Shown here piece by piece: positions 1-5,757 of a stretch of DNA of 9,302 bases (its first letter is position 1; every line of letters begins with the position of its first letter). The position numbers were made by a program, and so were the translations under genes. The notes below the pieces were generated by a model. It was given only the letters and a program-made list of their open reading frames with translations. It did not search any database and was not told where the DNA came from. Source of the DNA: Gp6-AA40 sp050742535 (lineage in GTDB: Bacteria > Acidobacteriota > Vicinamibacteria > Vicinamibacterales > UBA2999); contig JBOGIQ010000247.1 in the NCBI GenBank assembly GCA_050742535.1, positions 1 through 9,302 on the forward strand, written 5' to 3'.

Positions 1-816
1 CACCTTGACCCGGTCCACGGTCCGGATCGGGGTGACCTCGACGGCTGTCCCGACGAAAAACACCTCGTCGGCGATATACAGCATTTCACGCGGCAGCGTC
101 TGTTCGCGGACCTCGAACCCCATGTCACGGGCGATGGTCATCACCGAGTCGCGCGTGATGCCCGCGAGCACCGAGTTGCCAATCGGCGGCGTAAAGATGA
201 GGCCGTCGCGGACGACGAAGACGTTCTGGCCGCTGCCTTCGCTGAGATTGCCATTCGTGTCCAGCGCGATCCCCTCGGCGTAGCCCTCGCTGACGGCTTC
301 AAGCTTGATCAGTTGGGCGTTGGCATAGTTCGCCACGCTTTTCGCCATGGCCGGCGTCGTGTTCGGCGCGTTGCGCGCCCAGGTCGCAATCTTGACGTCA
401 ATCCCTTCTTCGATTGCTTCCTTGGTGAAGTACGCGGGCCATTCCCAGAGCAGGATCGCCACGTCGATCGGGCAGGCACGCGGGTCCACGCCAAGCGAAT
501 CGTAGCCGCGGTAGATCAGCGGGCGGATATAGCAGGCGCGGAAACCGTTGGTCTGAATGAGGCTGATCGTCGCGTCGGTCAGCGTCTGCTGGTCGTACTC
601 CGGCTCCATCCGGTAGATGCGGGCCGAGTCGAGCAGCCGGCGCATGTGAGCATCCAGCCGGAAGCAGGCCGGGCCGTTGACCGTGTCGTAGCACCGGGCG
701 CCCTCGAAGACGCCGCTTCCGTAGTGAACGATGTGCGAGGCGATGTGGATGTTGGCGTCCTTCCAGTCCACCAACGTGCCGTTCATCCAGATTTTGCCCG
801 TGCCCGGAAACGCCAT
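1..816 (-). CDS. ilvE: Branched-chain amino acid aminotransferase, 3' end cut by window edge
   Basis: PLP-dependent class IV aminotransferase that interconverts leucine, isoleucine and valine with their 2-oxo acids, using glutamate/2-oxoglutarate; cytoplasmic, last step of branched-chain amino acid synthesis. The reading frame is open from ATG 816-814 to base 1, giving 272 residues of a family usually about 300-310 long, so only the last 30 or so are missing. Visible landmarks are the N-terminal GKIWMNGTLVDW, HYGSGVFEGARCY (residues 31-43), IRPLIYRGY (97-105), the PLP Schiff-base lysine in TPAMAKSVANY (K159, the same number as in E. coli IlvE), EGIALDTNGNLSEGSGQN (181-198), and the phosphate-binding GITRD (219-223) and VGTAVEVTPIR (255-265). 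The start is supported by AAAAGGAG five bases upstream. It lies 71 nt downstream of the kinase gene on the same strand but has its own candidate promoter. D-amino-acid or ADC-lyase relatives are less likely because length and motifs fit IlvE throughout. Confidence 0.95.
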   Translation of the reverse strand, partial: MAFPGTGKIWMNGTLVDWKDANIHIASHIVHYGSGVFEGARCYDTVNGPACFRLDAHMRRLLDSARIYRMEPEYDQQTLTDATISLIQTNGFRACYIRPLIYRGYDSLGVDPRACPIDVAILLWEWPAYFTKEAIEEGIDVKIATWARNAPNTTPAMAKSVANYANAQLIKLEAVSEGYAEGIALDTNGNLSEGSGQNVFVVRDGLIFTPPIGNSVLAGITRDSVMTIARDMGFEVREQTLPREMLYIADEVFFVGTAVEVTPIRTVDRVKV

Positions 817-821
817 AACTG

Positions 822-829
822 CTCCTTTT
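822..829 (-). promoter_or_regulatory. Shine-Dalgarno site of ilvE
   Basis: On the minus strand AAAAGGAG lies five bases before ATG 816. It fixes the ilvE start and is one of the strongest ribosome-binding sites in the window. Confidence 0.75.
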
Positions 830-833
830 GGAG

Positions 834-842
834 ATCGTAGCA
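834..842 (-). promoter_or_regulatory. Candidate extended -10 promoter for ilvE
   Basis: The minus strand reads TGCTACGAT, an extended -10 (TGn + TACGAT), in the 71-nt gap after the kinase stop. Transcription would start near 827, just at or before the Shine-Dalgarno site, giving a very short leader. No good -35 is seen. This is inference from a short motif; co-transcription with the kinase is equally possible. Confidence 0.3.
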
Positions 843-887
843 GGTGGCTGCGCGGATTCCCTAATGTTCGGGAGACATTTGCGCCTG

Positions 888-1868
888 TTATTGGGCTTCG
901 TTGCAGAACGGGCAACGGTCGGAACGGGCGTGCAGGGGCTTCCGGCACTGCCAGCAGAAGCGCGCCTGAGGCGTTTCGCGGGCCTTGAGGCGCGAGTGGA
1001 TGTCGGCCACGTTTGCGTCGACAAGATCGAGGCCGACAGCTGTCCGCTTGGCTCGTGTGCGGCGGCCGGCAGGGGCGCGGGCGGCCAGCAGCTCTTCGAG
1101 CAGATCGGCGGCGCGCTGATACCGGAGGGTCAGGGCCGGCGCCAGTGCCCGCATGATGATGTCGTTGATCGTCTTCGGGATCTTCGAGTTCCTGACCCGC
1201 GGCGCGGTCACCAGTTCACCGCGCATCAGTTTCTCGATGTCCGACGGAGCCGGCGTGTTGTAGGGGAGCTCGCCGGTTACCATCTGGTACATCGTCACGC
1301 CGACAGAGTAGACGTCGCTGGCGAACACCGCCTTGCCGTGAAACTGCTCCGGCGCCATGTAGGGAGGGCTGCCGATGACTGTGGTGCCATGCGCGGCGAT
1401 CTCGAGGAAGCGCGACGTGCCGAAGTCGGTCACCTTCAGCAGGCCCGTTTCCGACAGCAGCATGTTGCCGGGACGGATGTCGCGGTGGAGAACGCCCGCG
1501 CGGTGGGCGTGGTCCACGGCGTTGCACATCTGGCAGGTGTAGTCGAGCGCGCGCCCGAGCTCGAGCGCACCTTCGCGGATGATCAACTGTTCGAGCGTTT
1601 CGCCGGGCACGTACTCCATCACGATGAAGAACACGTCATCCAGCTTCTCCGCCGTGAGCATCGAGACGATGTTCGGATGACTCATCGAGGCGAGCAGACG
1701 CGGCTCTTTCAGCAGCTCGCTGAAATCGAGGTTCTGCTTGTGTGGAACCTTGATCGCGACGTTCTTCTTGATCCAGGTGTCTTCGGCGAGATACACGCTG
1801 CCGAAGCCGCCGCTGCCAAGATGCGACAGCACGCGGTACTTCCCGATGGTCTGACCCCGAAGGAACAT
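888..1868 (-). CDS. Cytoplasmic Ser/Thr protein kinase (Hanks type) with C-terminal zinc ribbon
   Basis: Transfers phosphate from ATP to Ser/Thr of unknown protein targets. The 326-residue product starts at ATG 1868 (MFLRGQTIGKYRV), which places the usual short lead before the kinase fold; an in-frame GTG at 1937 would add 23 unrelated residues and run into rsmE. Kinase landmarks: glycine loop GSGGFG (18-23), VAIK lysine (K40), alpha-C glutamate (E55), hinge VMEYVPGETL (83-92), catalytic loop HRDIRPGN (128-135), DFG (148-150), GSPPYMAPEQ (166-175) and DVYSVGVTMYQMVTGELPY (185-203). The catalytic-loop lysine typical of Ser/Thr kinases (HRDxK) is Arg132 here. There is no transmembrane helix and no PASTA, WD40 or TPR extension; instead the protein ends in CWQC-x10-CPFC (305-322), a four-cysteine zinc ribbon, after a basic linker. 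It is divergent from rsmE and upstream of ilvE, and neither neighbour reveals its target. The kinase call is firm; activity with Arg132 is likely but unproven. Confidence 0.93.
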   Translation of the reverse strand: MFLRGQTIGKYRVLSHLGSGGFGSVYLAEDTWIKKNVAIKVPHKQNLDFSELLKEPRLLASMSHPNIVSMLTAEKLDDVFFIVMEYVPGETLEQLIIREGALELGRALDYTCQMCNAVDHAHRAGVLHRDIRPGNMLLSETGLLKVTDFGTSRFLEIAAHGTTVIGSPPYMAPEQFHGKAVFASDVYSVGVTMYQMVTGELPYNTPAPSDIEKLMRGELVTAPRVRNSKIPKTINDIIMRALAPALTLRYQRAADLLEELLAARAPAGRRTRAKRTAVGLDLVDANVADIHSRLKARETPQARFCWQCRKPLHARSDRCPFCNEAQ

Positions 1869-1883
1869 GTGGCGGGTGCGCGG

Positions 1884-1891
1884 AGTATAAC
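1884..1891. promoter_or_regulatory. Overlapping -10-like hexamers for the divergent kinase and rsmE genes
   Basis: In the 47-bp gap between the kinase ATG (1868) and the rsmE start (1916), AGTATAAC gives TATAAC on the plus strand (1886-1891) and TATACT on the minus strand (1889-1884). Both are close to TATAAT and would yield very short leaders in each direction. A second plus-strand hexamer, GATAAT (1905-1910), sits five bases before the rsmE GTG and would give a leaderless message. No clear -35 is seen for any of them. Short-motif inference only. Confidence 0.4.
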
Positions 1892-1915
1892 ACCCGCGTC
1901 CGGCGATAATGACGC

Positions 1916-2665
1916 GTGCACGCGCGTTTCTATGCACCCGACGCTCACGCCGCTGGAGACCTCGTTCCGCTGCCGGACGACGAGGCGGAGCATCTCACAC
2001 GCGCACTACGCTTGAAGCGCGGCGATCCGATCGTGGTAATCAACGGGCGTGGGCGGGCATTCGAAGCCACGGTGCAGAGCGCGCGCAAAGGCGGCGCCGA
2101 GGTGCTGATCGGCCGGCCATGGACCGCGGCTCCGGAGGCGCGCGTCGCGATCACGCTGGTCCAGGCCGCGCTCAAGGGCGACAAGATGGACGACGTCGTG
2201 CGCGACGCCGTGATGATTGGCGTCGCGGCGATTCAGCCGATCGTCACGGCGCGCAGCGAAATCTCTCTCTCGTCGCTGGCGCGCGGCAGACGCCGCGAGC
2301 GGTGGGAACGGATTGCGGTGTCGTCGGCGAAACAATGCGGGCGCGCAGTGGTCCCGATCGTGTTTCCGCCCGAGCCCTTCGAGGCCGTCGCGGCCTTCGC
2401 CGACGAGCGTCAACTGCCGGATCCGATGCTGATGCTCGTTGAGCCTGGCGCCGCCACCGGAATGGCGGCTCTCGGTGAACTCGAAGGCCAGCCGCCGCGG
2501 GAAGCCAGCCTCTTGATCGGGCCGGAGGGCGGGTGGACACCCGGTGAAATCGCATCCGCGTCGGAGCGATGCCGGCTGGTGACGTTGGGCGGGCGGACGA
2601 TTCGCGGCGACGCCATGGCGCTGGTGGCGGTGGCCGCGCTGTTCGCCAAGTGGGGAGAATATTGA
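1916..2665 (+). CDS. rsmE: 16S rRNA (uracil1498-N3)-methyltransferase, divergent motif III
   Basis: SPOUT-class methyltransferase that uses S-adenosylmethionine to make m3U1498 in 16S rRNA of the 30S subunit. The 249-residue length is typical. Order of parts: N-terminal PUA-like domain (ARFYAPDA, DEAEHLTRALRLKRGD, residues 3-37), then the trefoil-knot catalytic domain with LVQAALKGDKMDDVVRDAV (81-99), VTARSEI (110-116), RWERIAVSSAKQCGRAVVP (129-147), LLIGPEGGW (199-207) and the last knot motif LGGRTIRGDAMALVAVAALF (224-243). Two normally strong signatures differ: the usual QKATELG is RDAVMIG (96-102), and the usual LRTETA is IRGDAM (229-234). The start is GTG 1916, because TGA at 1910-1912 closes the frame just upstream and no Met follows within the PUA domain; no clear Shine-Dalgarno is visible. 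The family call is firm; identical target specificity is assumed. Confidence 0.88.
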   Translation: MHARFYAPDAHAAGDLVPLPDDEAEHLTRALRLKRGDPIVVINGRGRAFEATVQSARKGGAEVLIGRPWTAAPEARVAITLVQAALKGDKMDDVVRDAVMIGVAAIQPIVTARSEISLSSLARGRRRERWERIAVSSAKQCGRAVVPIVFPPEPFEAVAAFADERQLPDPMLMLVEPGAATGMAALGELEGQPPREASLLIGPEGGWTPGEIASASERCRLVTLGGRTIRGDAMALVAVAALFAKWGEY

Positions 2666-2689
2666 GGCACCCCTGAAGGGGTGCCCTAC
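2666..2689 (-). repeat. REP-like palindrome, copy 1 (inverted)
   Basis: Read on the minus strand: GTAG, then a perfect 8-bp stem GGCACCCC/GGGGTGCC closing a TTCA loop. It begins at the base after the rsmE stop codon, so it could also act as a terminator, though no T-run follows. It is in inverted orientation relative to copies 2 and 3. A GTAG tetranucleotide at the foot of a hairpin is the hallmark of REP elements mobilised by RAYT transposases (established for that class; assignment here is inference). Confidence 0.7.
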
Positions 2690-2700
2690 GGGAATTTGGC

Positions 2701-2724
2701 GTAGGGCGCCCCTTTCGCGGTGAG
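2701..2724 (+). repeat. REP-like palindrome, copy 2 (degraded)
   Basis: GTAGGGCGCCCC TTTC GCGGTGAG has the same 24-nt layout as copies 1 and 3 (GTAG + 8 + 4 + 8), but the right arm has drifted and the stem is weak. It lies 6 bp before copy 3 in the same orientation. Confidence 0.55.
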
Positions 2725-2730
2725 TCAGAC

Positions 2731-2754
2731 GTAGGGCGCCGCTTTAGCGGTGCC
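2731..2754 (+). repeat. REP-like palindrome, copy 3
   Basis: GTAG followed by GGCGCCGC, loop TTTA, and GCGGTGCC; the stem is complete with a single G.T wobble. It ends 3 bp before the stop codon of the convergent SGNH hydrolase gene and is a direct repeat of copy 2. Confidence 0.65.
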
Positions 2755-2757
2755 TTG

Positions 2758-3405
2758 TTACGGAGCGAGCAACGGACGCAGCAGCGTCGTCCAGAGCTCG
2801 TAACCCTTCGGCGACAGGTGCAGGCCGTCGTCGAGGTACAGCTCCTTGCGCGGCTTTTCGTCCCATCCGAGCATCGGGCCGTCCACGTCGAGGAACGCGA
2901 CGCGATCGTCCCTGCTGCACACGTCCCGGATCATCGCGTTCGTGGCCCGGACGCGATCGATGACGAGCCAGCGCTGCGGGCTCGGCTTGATGCCGACGAA
3001 CACGATGCGCGTCTGCGGCAGCCTGGCGTGAATCGCCCGGACGAACCGTTCGAACTGAACGGTGACCTCTTCGGACGTGAGTCCGGCGTCGATATCGTTG
3101 TCCCCGGCGTAGACGACGACCAGCCTCGGCTCGTAGGGGAGCACGAGACGGTCGACGAGGCGTACGGAATCCACCAGGGCGGATCCCCAGAGGCCGCGGT
3201 TGATGATTCTCTGGTCGGGAAAATACCGGCCCGGGTCCCAGGCGACGATCGTCGAACTGCCGACGAAGACGATCTGGCCCCTGGGAGGAGGGCTCGTGCG
3301 ATCGAGTGCCTCGAAGGCCAGCACTTCTTTTTCGTATCGCGGGTCCTGCGCTGCCGCGGGTGTCGCCATTCCCAGCAGAGCAGAGATGATCGCCATGACG
3401 CGCAC
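2758..3405 (-). CDS. Secreted SGNH/GDSL-family hydrolase
   Basis: Predicted exported esterase/lipase-like hydrolase; the substrate is unknown. Residues 1-20 form a short signal peptide ending in ATPAAAQ. SGNH blocks are all present: block I VFVGSST (46-52), with GSS in place of GDS and Ser51 as nucleophile; block II INRGLWGS (68-75), with Gly71; block III YAGDND (99-104), with Asn103; and block V DGLH (193-196), giving the Asp193/His196 pair. The GSS form of block I with AGDND is a known PF13472-type subgroup, so loss of activity is not implied. The frame allows GTG 3405 (215 aa) or ATG 3396 (212 aa). GTG is preferred because it supplies the only positive charge (Arg2) of the signal peptide n-region; neither has a good Shine-Dalgarno. 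It is divergent from the gene at 3463 and convergent with rsmE. Catalysis is likely; the substrate (for example acetylated sugars or lipids) cannot be judged. Confidence 0.87.
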   Translation of the reverse strand: MRVMAIISALLGMATPAAAQDPRYEKEVLAFEALDRTSPPPRGQIVFVGSSTIVAWDPGRYFPDQRIINRGLWGSALVDSVRLVDRLVLPYEPRLVVVYAGDNDIDAGLTSEEVTVQFERFVRAIHARLPQTRIVFVGIKPSPQRWLVIDRVRATNAMIRDVCSRDDRVAFLDVDGPMLGWDEKPRKELYLDDGLHLSPKGYELWTTLLRPLLAP

Positions 3406-3410
3406 GCGTC

Positions 3411-3420
3411 AGGTTACCAT
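3411..3420. promoter_or_regulatory. Shared -10-like element between divergent genes
   Basis: AGGTTACCAT contains the palindrome GGTTACC/GGTAACC. The plus strand reads TACCAT (3415-3420) ahead of the gene at 3463; the minus strand reads TAACCT (3416-3411), five bases before GTG 3405, which would make the SGNH hydrolase message leaderless. GGTTACCATC recurs exactly at 5374-5383 in front of another gene, which supports a promoter role. No clear -35 is seen. Confidence 0.35.
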
Positions 3421-3452
3421 CACCGCGCGTGAGCCCGCCGGCTTGCGTGAAC

Positions 3453-3456
3453 GGAG
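3453..3456 (+). promoter_or_regulatory. Shine-Dalgarno deciding start at 3463
   Basis: GGAG six bases before ATG 3463 favours this ATG over the in-frame TTG at 3457, which would sit directly against the site. Confidence 0.55.
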
Positions 3457-3462
3457 TTGCCG

Positions 3463-4509
3463 ATGAAGGTCACGCCCTTTCCGGTCGTCGCCGCACTCGT
3501 CTTCGGCGGGCTGTTCTGCGGACCCGCTGATGCGCAATGGCTCAATCATCCGACACCGGGAACTCCGCGCCTTCCCGACGGCCGGCCGAATCTGTCGGCG
3601 CCTGCGCCTCGCACGCCGGACGGGAAGCCCGATCTCACCGGCGTGTGGAGAGGTGCCGGGCCCCTCTATCGCTTCAACATCGCTCAGGACCTGAAGCCTG
3701 AAGACGTCCAGCCGTGGGCCGAGGCACTCTTTCTGCAGCGCGTACGCGACGCGCGCAAGGAAAGCCCGCTGGCGCGATGTCTTCCGGTGAGCGTTCCGTT
3801 TCACGACTTCTTCAACCTGGTGAGGATCGTGCAGACGCCGCCGCTCACGGTGATGCTGTACGAGTCGCCGAACAGTCCGCACCGGACCGTGTTCACCGAC
3901 GGCCGGGACCTCCCGAAGGATCCGAACCCAACGTGGCTGGGGTATTCGATCGGCCGGTGGGAGGGAGACACATTCGTGATCACGACCGCGGGCTTCAACG
4001 ACCGCGCCTGGCTGGACAGCGCCGGCCATCCGCAGACCGAATCGCTGCGCATTACCGAACGCATGCGTCGACGCGACTTCGGACACATGGATTTCGAAAT
4101 CACCATTGACGACCCGAAAGTGTTTACCAGGCCGTTCACGATCAGGACCGAGCGGCTGCTGGCGGCGGACACCGATCTGCTGGAAGACGTGTGCGAGAAC
4201 GAGCGTTCCCTGGAGCGGATGTCAGGTGACGTTGGTGTCAGGTCGAGCCCGGCCGTCCTGGCGACGTATGCGGGTACGTATGAGCTGGCGCCGGGGCGCG
4301 AGTTTGCGATCGTCGCTGCCGGCGATCTGTTGTTCGTACAGGGACTCAATGAACCGAAGCTTCCGCTGCTGGCGCAGTCGGAGACGCAGTTCATGTCGAC
4401 GGCGACTCCGAGCGGCTTCGAGTTCGTCAGGGATGCGCAGGGCCGGGTCATCTTTCTGACCGTCCGAGGCGCCAACGGCGATCAGAAGGCGGTCCGCAAA
4501 GACCCGTAG
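3463..4509 (+). CDS. Secreted protein of unknown function with C-terminal DUF3471-like (lipocalin-like) domain
   Basis: 348 residues from ATG 3463. Residues 1-25 are a signal peptide with cleavage after ADA; the mature protein would begin QWLNHPTPGTPRLPDG. An internal near-repeat follows: LPDGRPNLSAPAP (37-49) and TPDGKPDLTGVW (51-62). The middle carries conserved-looking blocks such as GYSIGRWEGDTFVI (160-173), GFNDRAWLDSAGHPQTESLR (177-196) and HMDFEITIDDP (208-218). I associate this layout with a large uncharacterised exported family of Acidobacteriota, but I know no established function. From about residue 264 (VLATYAGTYEL) to 346 there is a beta-rich segment with GDLLFVQ, SETQFMS and GFEFVRDAQGRV, resembling the DUF3471 / lipocalin-like domain found behind some beta-lactamase-fold peptidases; no SxxK motif is present here, so peptidase activity is not suggested. 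It heads a plus-strand run with the next gene 51 nt away. Confidence 0.82.
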   Translation: MKVTPFPVVAALVFGGLFCGPADAQWLNHPTPGTPRLPDGRPNLSAPAPRTPDGKPDLTGVWRGAGPLYRFNIAQDLKPEDVQPWAEALFLQRVRDARKESPLARCLPVSVPFHDFFNLVRIVQTPPLTVMLYESPNSPHRTVFTDGRDLPKDPNPTWLGYSIGRWEGDTFVITTAGFNDRAWLDSAGHPQTESLRITERMRRRDFGHMDFEITIDDPKVFTRPFTIRTERLLAADTDLLEDVCENERSLERMSGDVGVRSSPAVLATYAGTYELAPGREFAIVAAGDLLFVQGLNEPKLPLLAQSETQFMSTATPSGFEFVRDAQGRVIFLTVRGANGDQKAVRKDP

Positions 4510-4550
4510 GGCAGGTCTGCAAGATTCCGGGGTGCCAGCGTTCTAAGAGC

Positions 4551-4556
4551 AGGAGG
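4551..4556 (+). promoter_or_regulatory. Strong Shine-Dalgarno for the gene at 4561
   Basis: AGGAGG, a full match to the anti-Shine-Dalgarno complement, ends four bases before ATG 4561 and fixes that start. Confidence 0.8.
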
Positions 4557-4560
4557 AACT

Positions 4561-5364
4561 ATGAGCCGGCTCTTTCTCTGTTTGATCGCTGCCTATCTCA
4601 CGCTCGCTGCCTACCCCGGCCGGTGGGTATCCGCGTCGCCAGCCGACCGGTCGGGAGACGTCGTCCAGGTTCTTGTCAATGGCGCTCCGCAACGCCTGTA
4701 TGCGCATCGCGGGCGCGGGTACATCGAGGCCCTCAAGGGGCGCGAATACATCATCCGGCTGCGCAACCCGTACGCCGTTCGCGTTGCGGTCGCCCTGTCG
4801 GTCGATGGTCTGAATACGATCGACGCGCGTCAGACCACCGCTGCCGACGCGCGCAAATGGGTACTCGGTCCGTACGAGTCCGTCACGATCAGCGGATGGC
4901 AGACCAGCCGGACCGAGGCACGCCGTTTCGAATTCACGACGGAAGCCGACTCGTACGCACAAGCGCTGGGCCGGGGTGCCAATCTGGGCGTGATCACCGC
5001 CGCGGTGTTCAGGGAGCGTGTGGCCGCGGTGGCTCGTGACGCGGCCGGCAGCAGCCGTCGCGCGGAGTCGCCGCCGCCTGCGGCTGCCCAGGAGTCTTCT
5101 GCAAAGGCTGCCGGGAACACGCGAGCCGATGACGAGTACGCCGCCACCGGAATGGGCCGCCGAATCGATCATGCGGTGACCCAAGTATGGCTGGACCTCG
5201 AAGCCACGCCGGCGCAGACCGTGAACATCCGCTACGAGTTCCGGCCCCAGCTGGTCAGGCTGGGTATCCTGCCTGGGTCATCCGCAGACGACACCTTGGA
5301 GCGTCGTGAGCGGGCGCGGGGTTTCGAGCCGGGGTTCAGTCCTGAGCCGCTTCGTCGCCGGTGA
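4561..5364 (+). CDS. Conserved exported protein of unknown function
   Basis: 267 residues from an ATG with AGGAGG in front. Residues 1-26 look like a signal peptide (MSRLFLCLIAAYLTLAAYP) with a cleavage site near VSA-SP. The N-terminal domain (about 33-160) has the pattern GREYIIRLRNP (60-70), LSVDGLNTIDAR (79-90), WVLGPYESVTISGWQ (100-114), RRFEFT and SYA (121-133), then NLGVITAAVFRER (141-153). I recognise this VDGLN/ISGW layout from an uncharacterised family spread across several phyla. A low-complexity Ala/Ser/Pro linker (about 160-190) leads to a second conserved piece, GMGRRIDHAV (197-206) and IRYEFRPQLVRLGIL (223-237). No enzyme active site is visible. A beta-rich extracytoplasmic fold is my inference. 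The gene follows the 3463 gene at 51 nt and could share its message. Confidence 0.8.
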   Translation: MSRLFLCLIAAYLTLAAYPGRWVSASPADRSGDVVQVLVNGAPQRLYAHRGRGYIEALKGREYIIRLRNPYAVRVAVALSVDGLNTIDARQTTAADARKWVLGPYESVTISGWQTSRTEARRFEFTTEADSYAQALGRGANLGVITAAVFRERVAAVARDAAGSSRRAESPPPAAAQESSAKAAGNTRADDEYAATGMGRRIDHAVTQVWLDLEATPAQTVNIRYEFRPQLVRLGILPGSSADDTLERRERARGFEPGFSPEPLRRR

Positions 5365-5376
5365 GCGCGGACGGGT

Positions 5377-5382
5377 TACCAT
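5377..5382 (+). promoter_or_regulatory. Candidate -10 giving a leaderless transcript
   Basis: TACCAT within GGTTACCATC, the same ten bases as at 3412-3421, ends seven bases before ATG 5390. With normal spacing the first transcribed base would be at or next to the A of ATG. There is no Shine-Dalgarno in front of this ATG, which agrees with a leaderless message. Confidence 0.4.
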
Positions 5383-5389
5383 CAGATCA

Positions 5390-5755
5390 ATGCGCTATCT
5401 CGTCACGGCGCGCGTGAAGCCTGGCCGGTCCGGCGCTCTCGACCGCGCCATCGAGGATCGTTCGCTCGGCGCCGGATCGATCGCGGGCGACGAGTACCTG
5501 CACAACATGGCCACGGCGCGCGAGTTGCCGGACGGCCGCGTGAAATGGGTCGAGACCTGCTTCTGCGCCACGCCGCTTGCCGAAGAGCGTCCGTACTGGG
5601 AGGCCTACTTCGATCTGATCAGCGTCAAGGACGCGCACGCGCGCAGCCGCTGCCGCCACGAGACGGGCGAAGAGTACTGGGCGTGCGAGGGATGCGACTG
5701 CACGGCGAAACTGGAGCAGCGCCTCGCGGAGACAGGCAAGCCATTCAGACCATAG
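5390..5755 (+). CDS. Small conserved cytoplasmic protein with six cysteines
   Basis: 121 residues, no signal peptide or membrane segment. ATG 5390 is chosen because MRYLVTARVKPG is a natural beginning; longer in-frame starts from 5306 would overlap the previous gene's end and add unrelated sequence. Residues 1-80 (LVTARVKPG, SLGAGSIAGDEY, DGRVKWVE, ERPYWEAYFDLISVKDAH) are in my memory typical of a widely conserved uncharacterised family, possibly a ferredoxin-like alpha/beta barrel unit; that fold is inference. The C-terminal third holds CRH-x8-WACEGCDC (Cys88, 99, 102, 104), and Cys57 and Cys59 form CFC near the middle. The cysteines could bind zinc or another metal, or be redox active; none of this is shown. 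It ends just before the palindrome at 5758-5789. Confidence 0.75.
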   Translation: MRYLVTARVKPGRSGALDRAIEDRSLGAGSIAGDEYLHNMATARELPDGRVKWVETCFCATPLAEERPYWEAYFDLISVKDAHARSRCRHETGEEYWACEGCDCTAKLEQRLAETGKPFRP

Positions 5756-5757
5756 CG

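Noticed and set aside
1869..1937. 23-residue N-terminal extension of the kinase from GTG 1937
   Set aside because: It would overlap the rsmE start and adds unrelated residues before the natural MFLRGQTIGKYRV beginning.
828..2015. Plus-strand open frame of 395 codons antisense to the kinase
   Set aside because: It mirrors the kinase gene, whose motifs are unmistakable; its translation is Arg/His/Ala/Val-rich with no domain, typical of a GC-rich antisense frame.
1909..2442. ATG at 1909 as an alternative gene start near rsmE
   Set aside because: It lies in a different frame from rsmE and encodes only an Arg-rich shadow; the rsmE frame is closed by TGA at 1910-1912, leaving GTG 1916.
2666..2754. 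Possible CRISPR array in the repeat-rich gap
   Set aside because: Units are 24-nt hairpins in mixed orientation with spacers of 6-11 nt; there are no regular spacers of 30 or so bases and no cas genes.
2886..3260. SGNH hydrolase as an inactive homolog because block I reads GSS, not GDS
   Set aside because: The nucleophile serine and blocks II, III and V are all present; GSS is a known variant in this subgroup.
5306..5389. Longer N-terminus for the six-cysteine protein
   Set aside because: It would overlap the end of the previous gene, and the extra 28 residues look like an out-of-frame shadow; MRYLVTARVKPG is the natural start.
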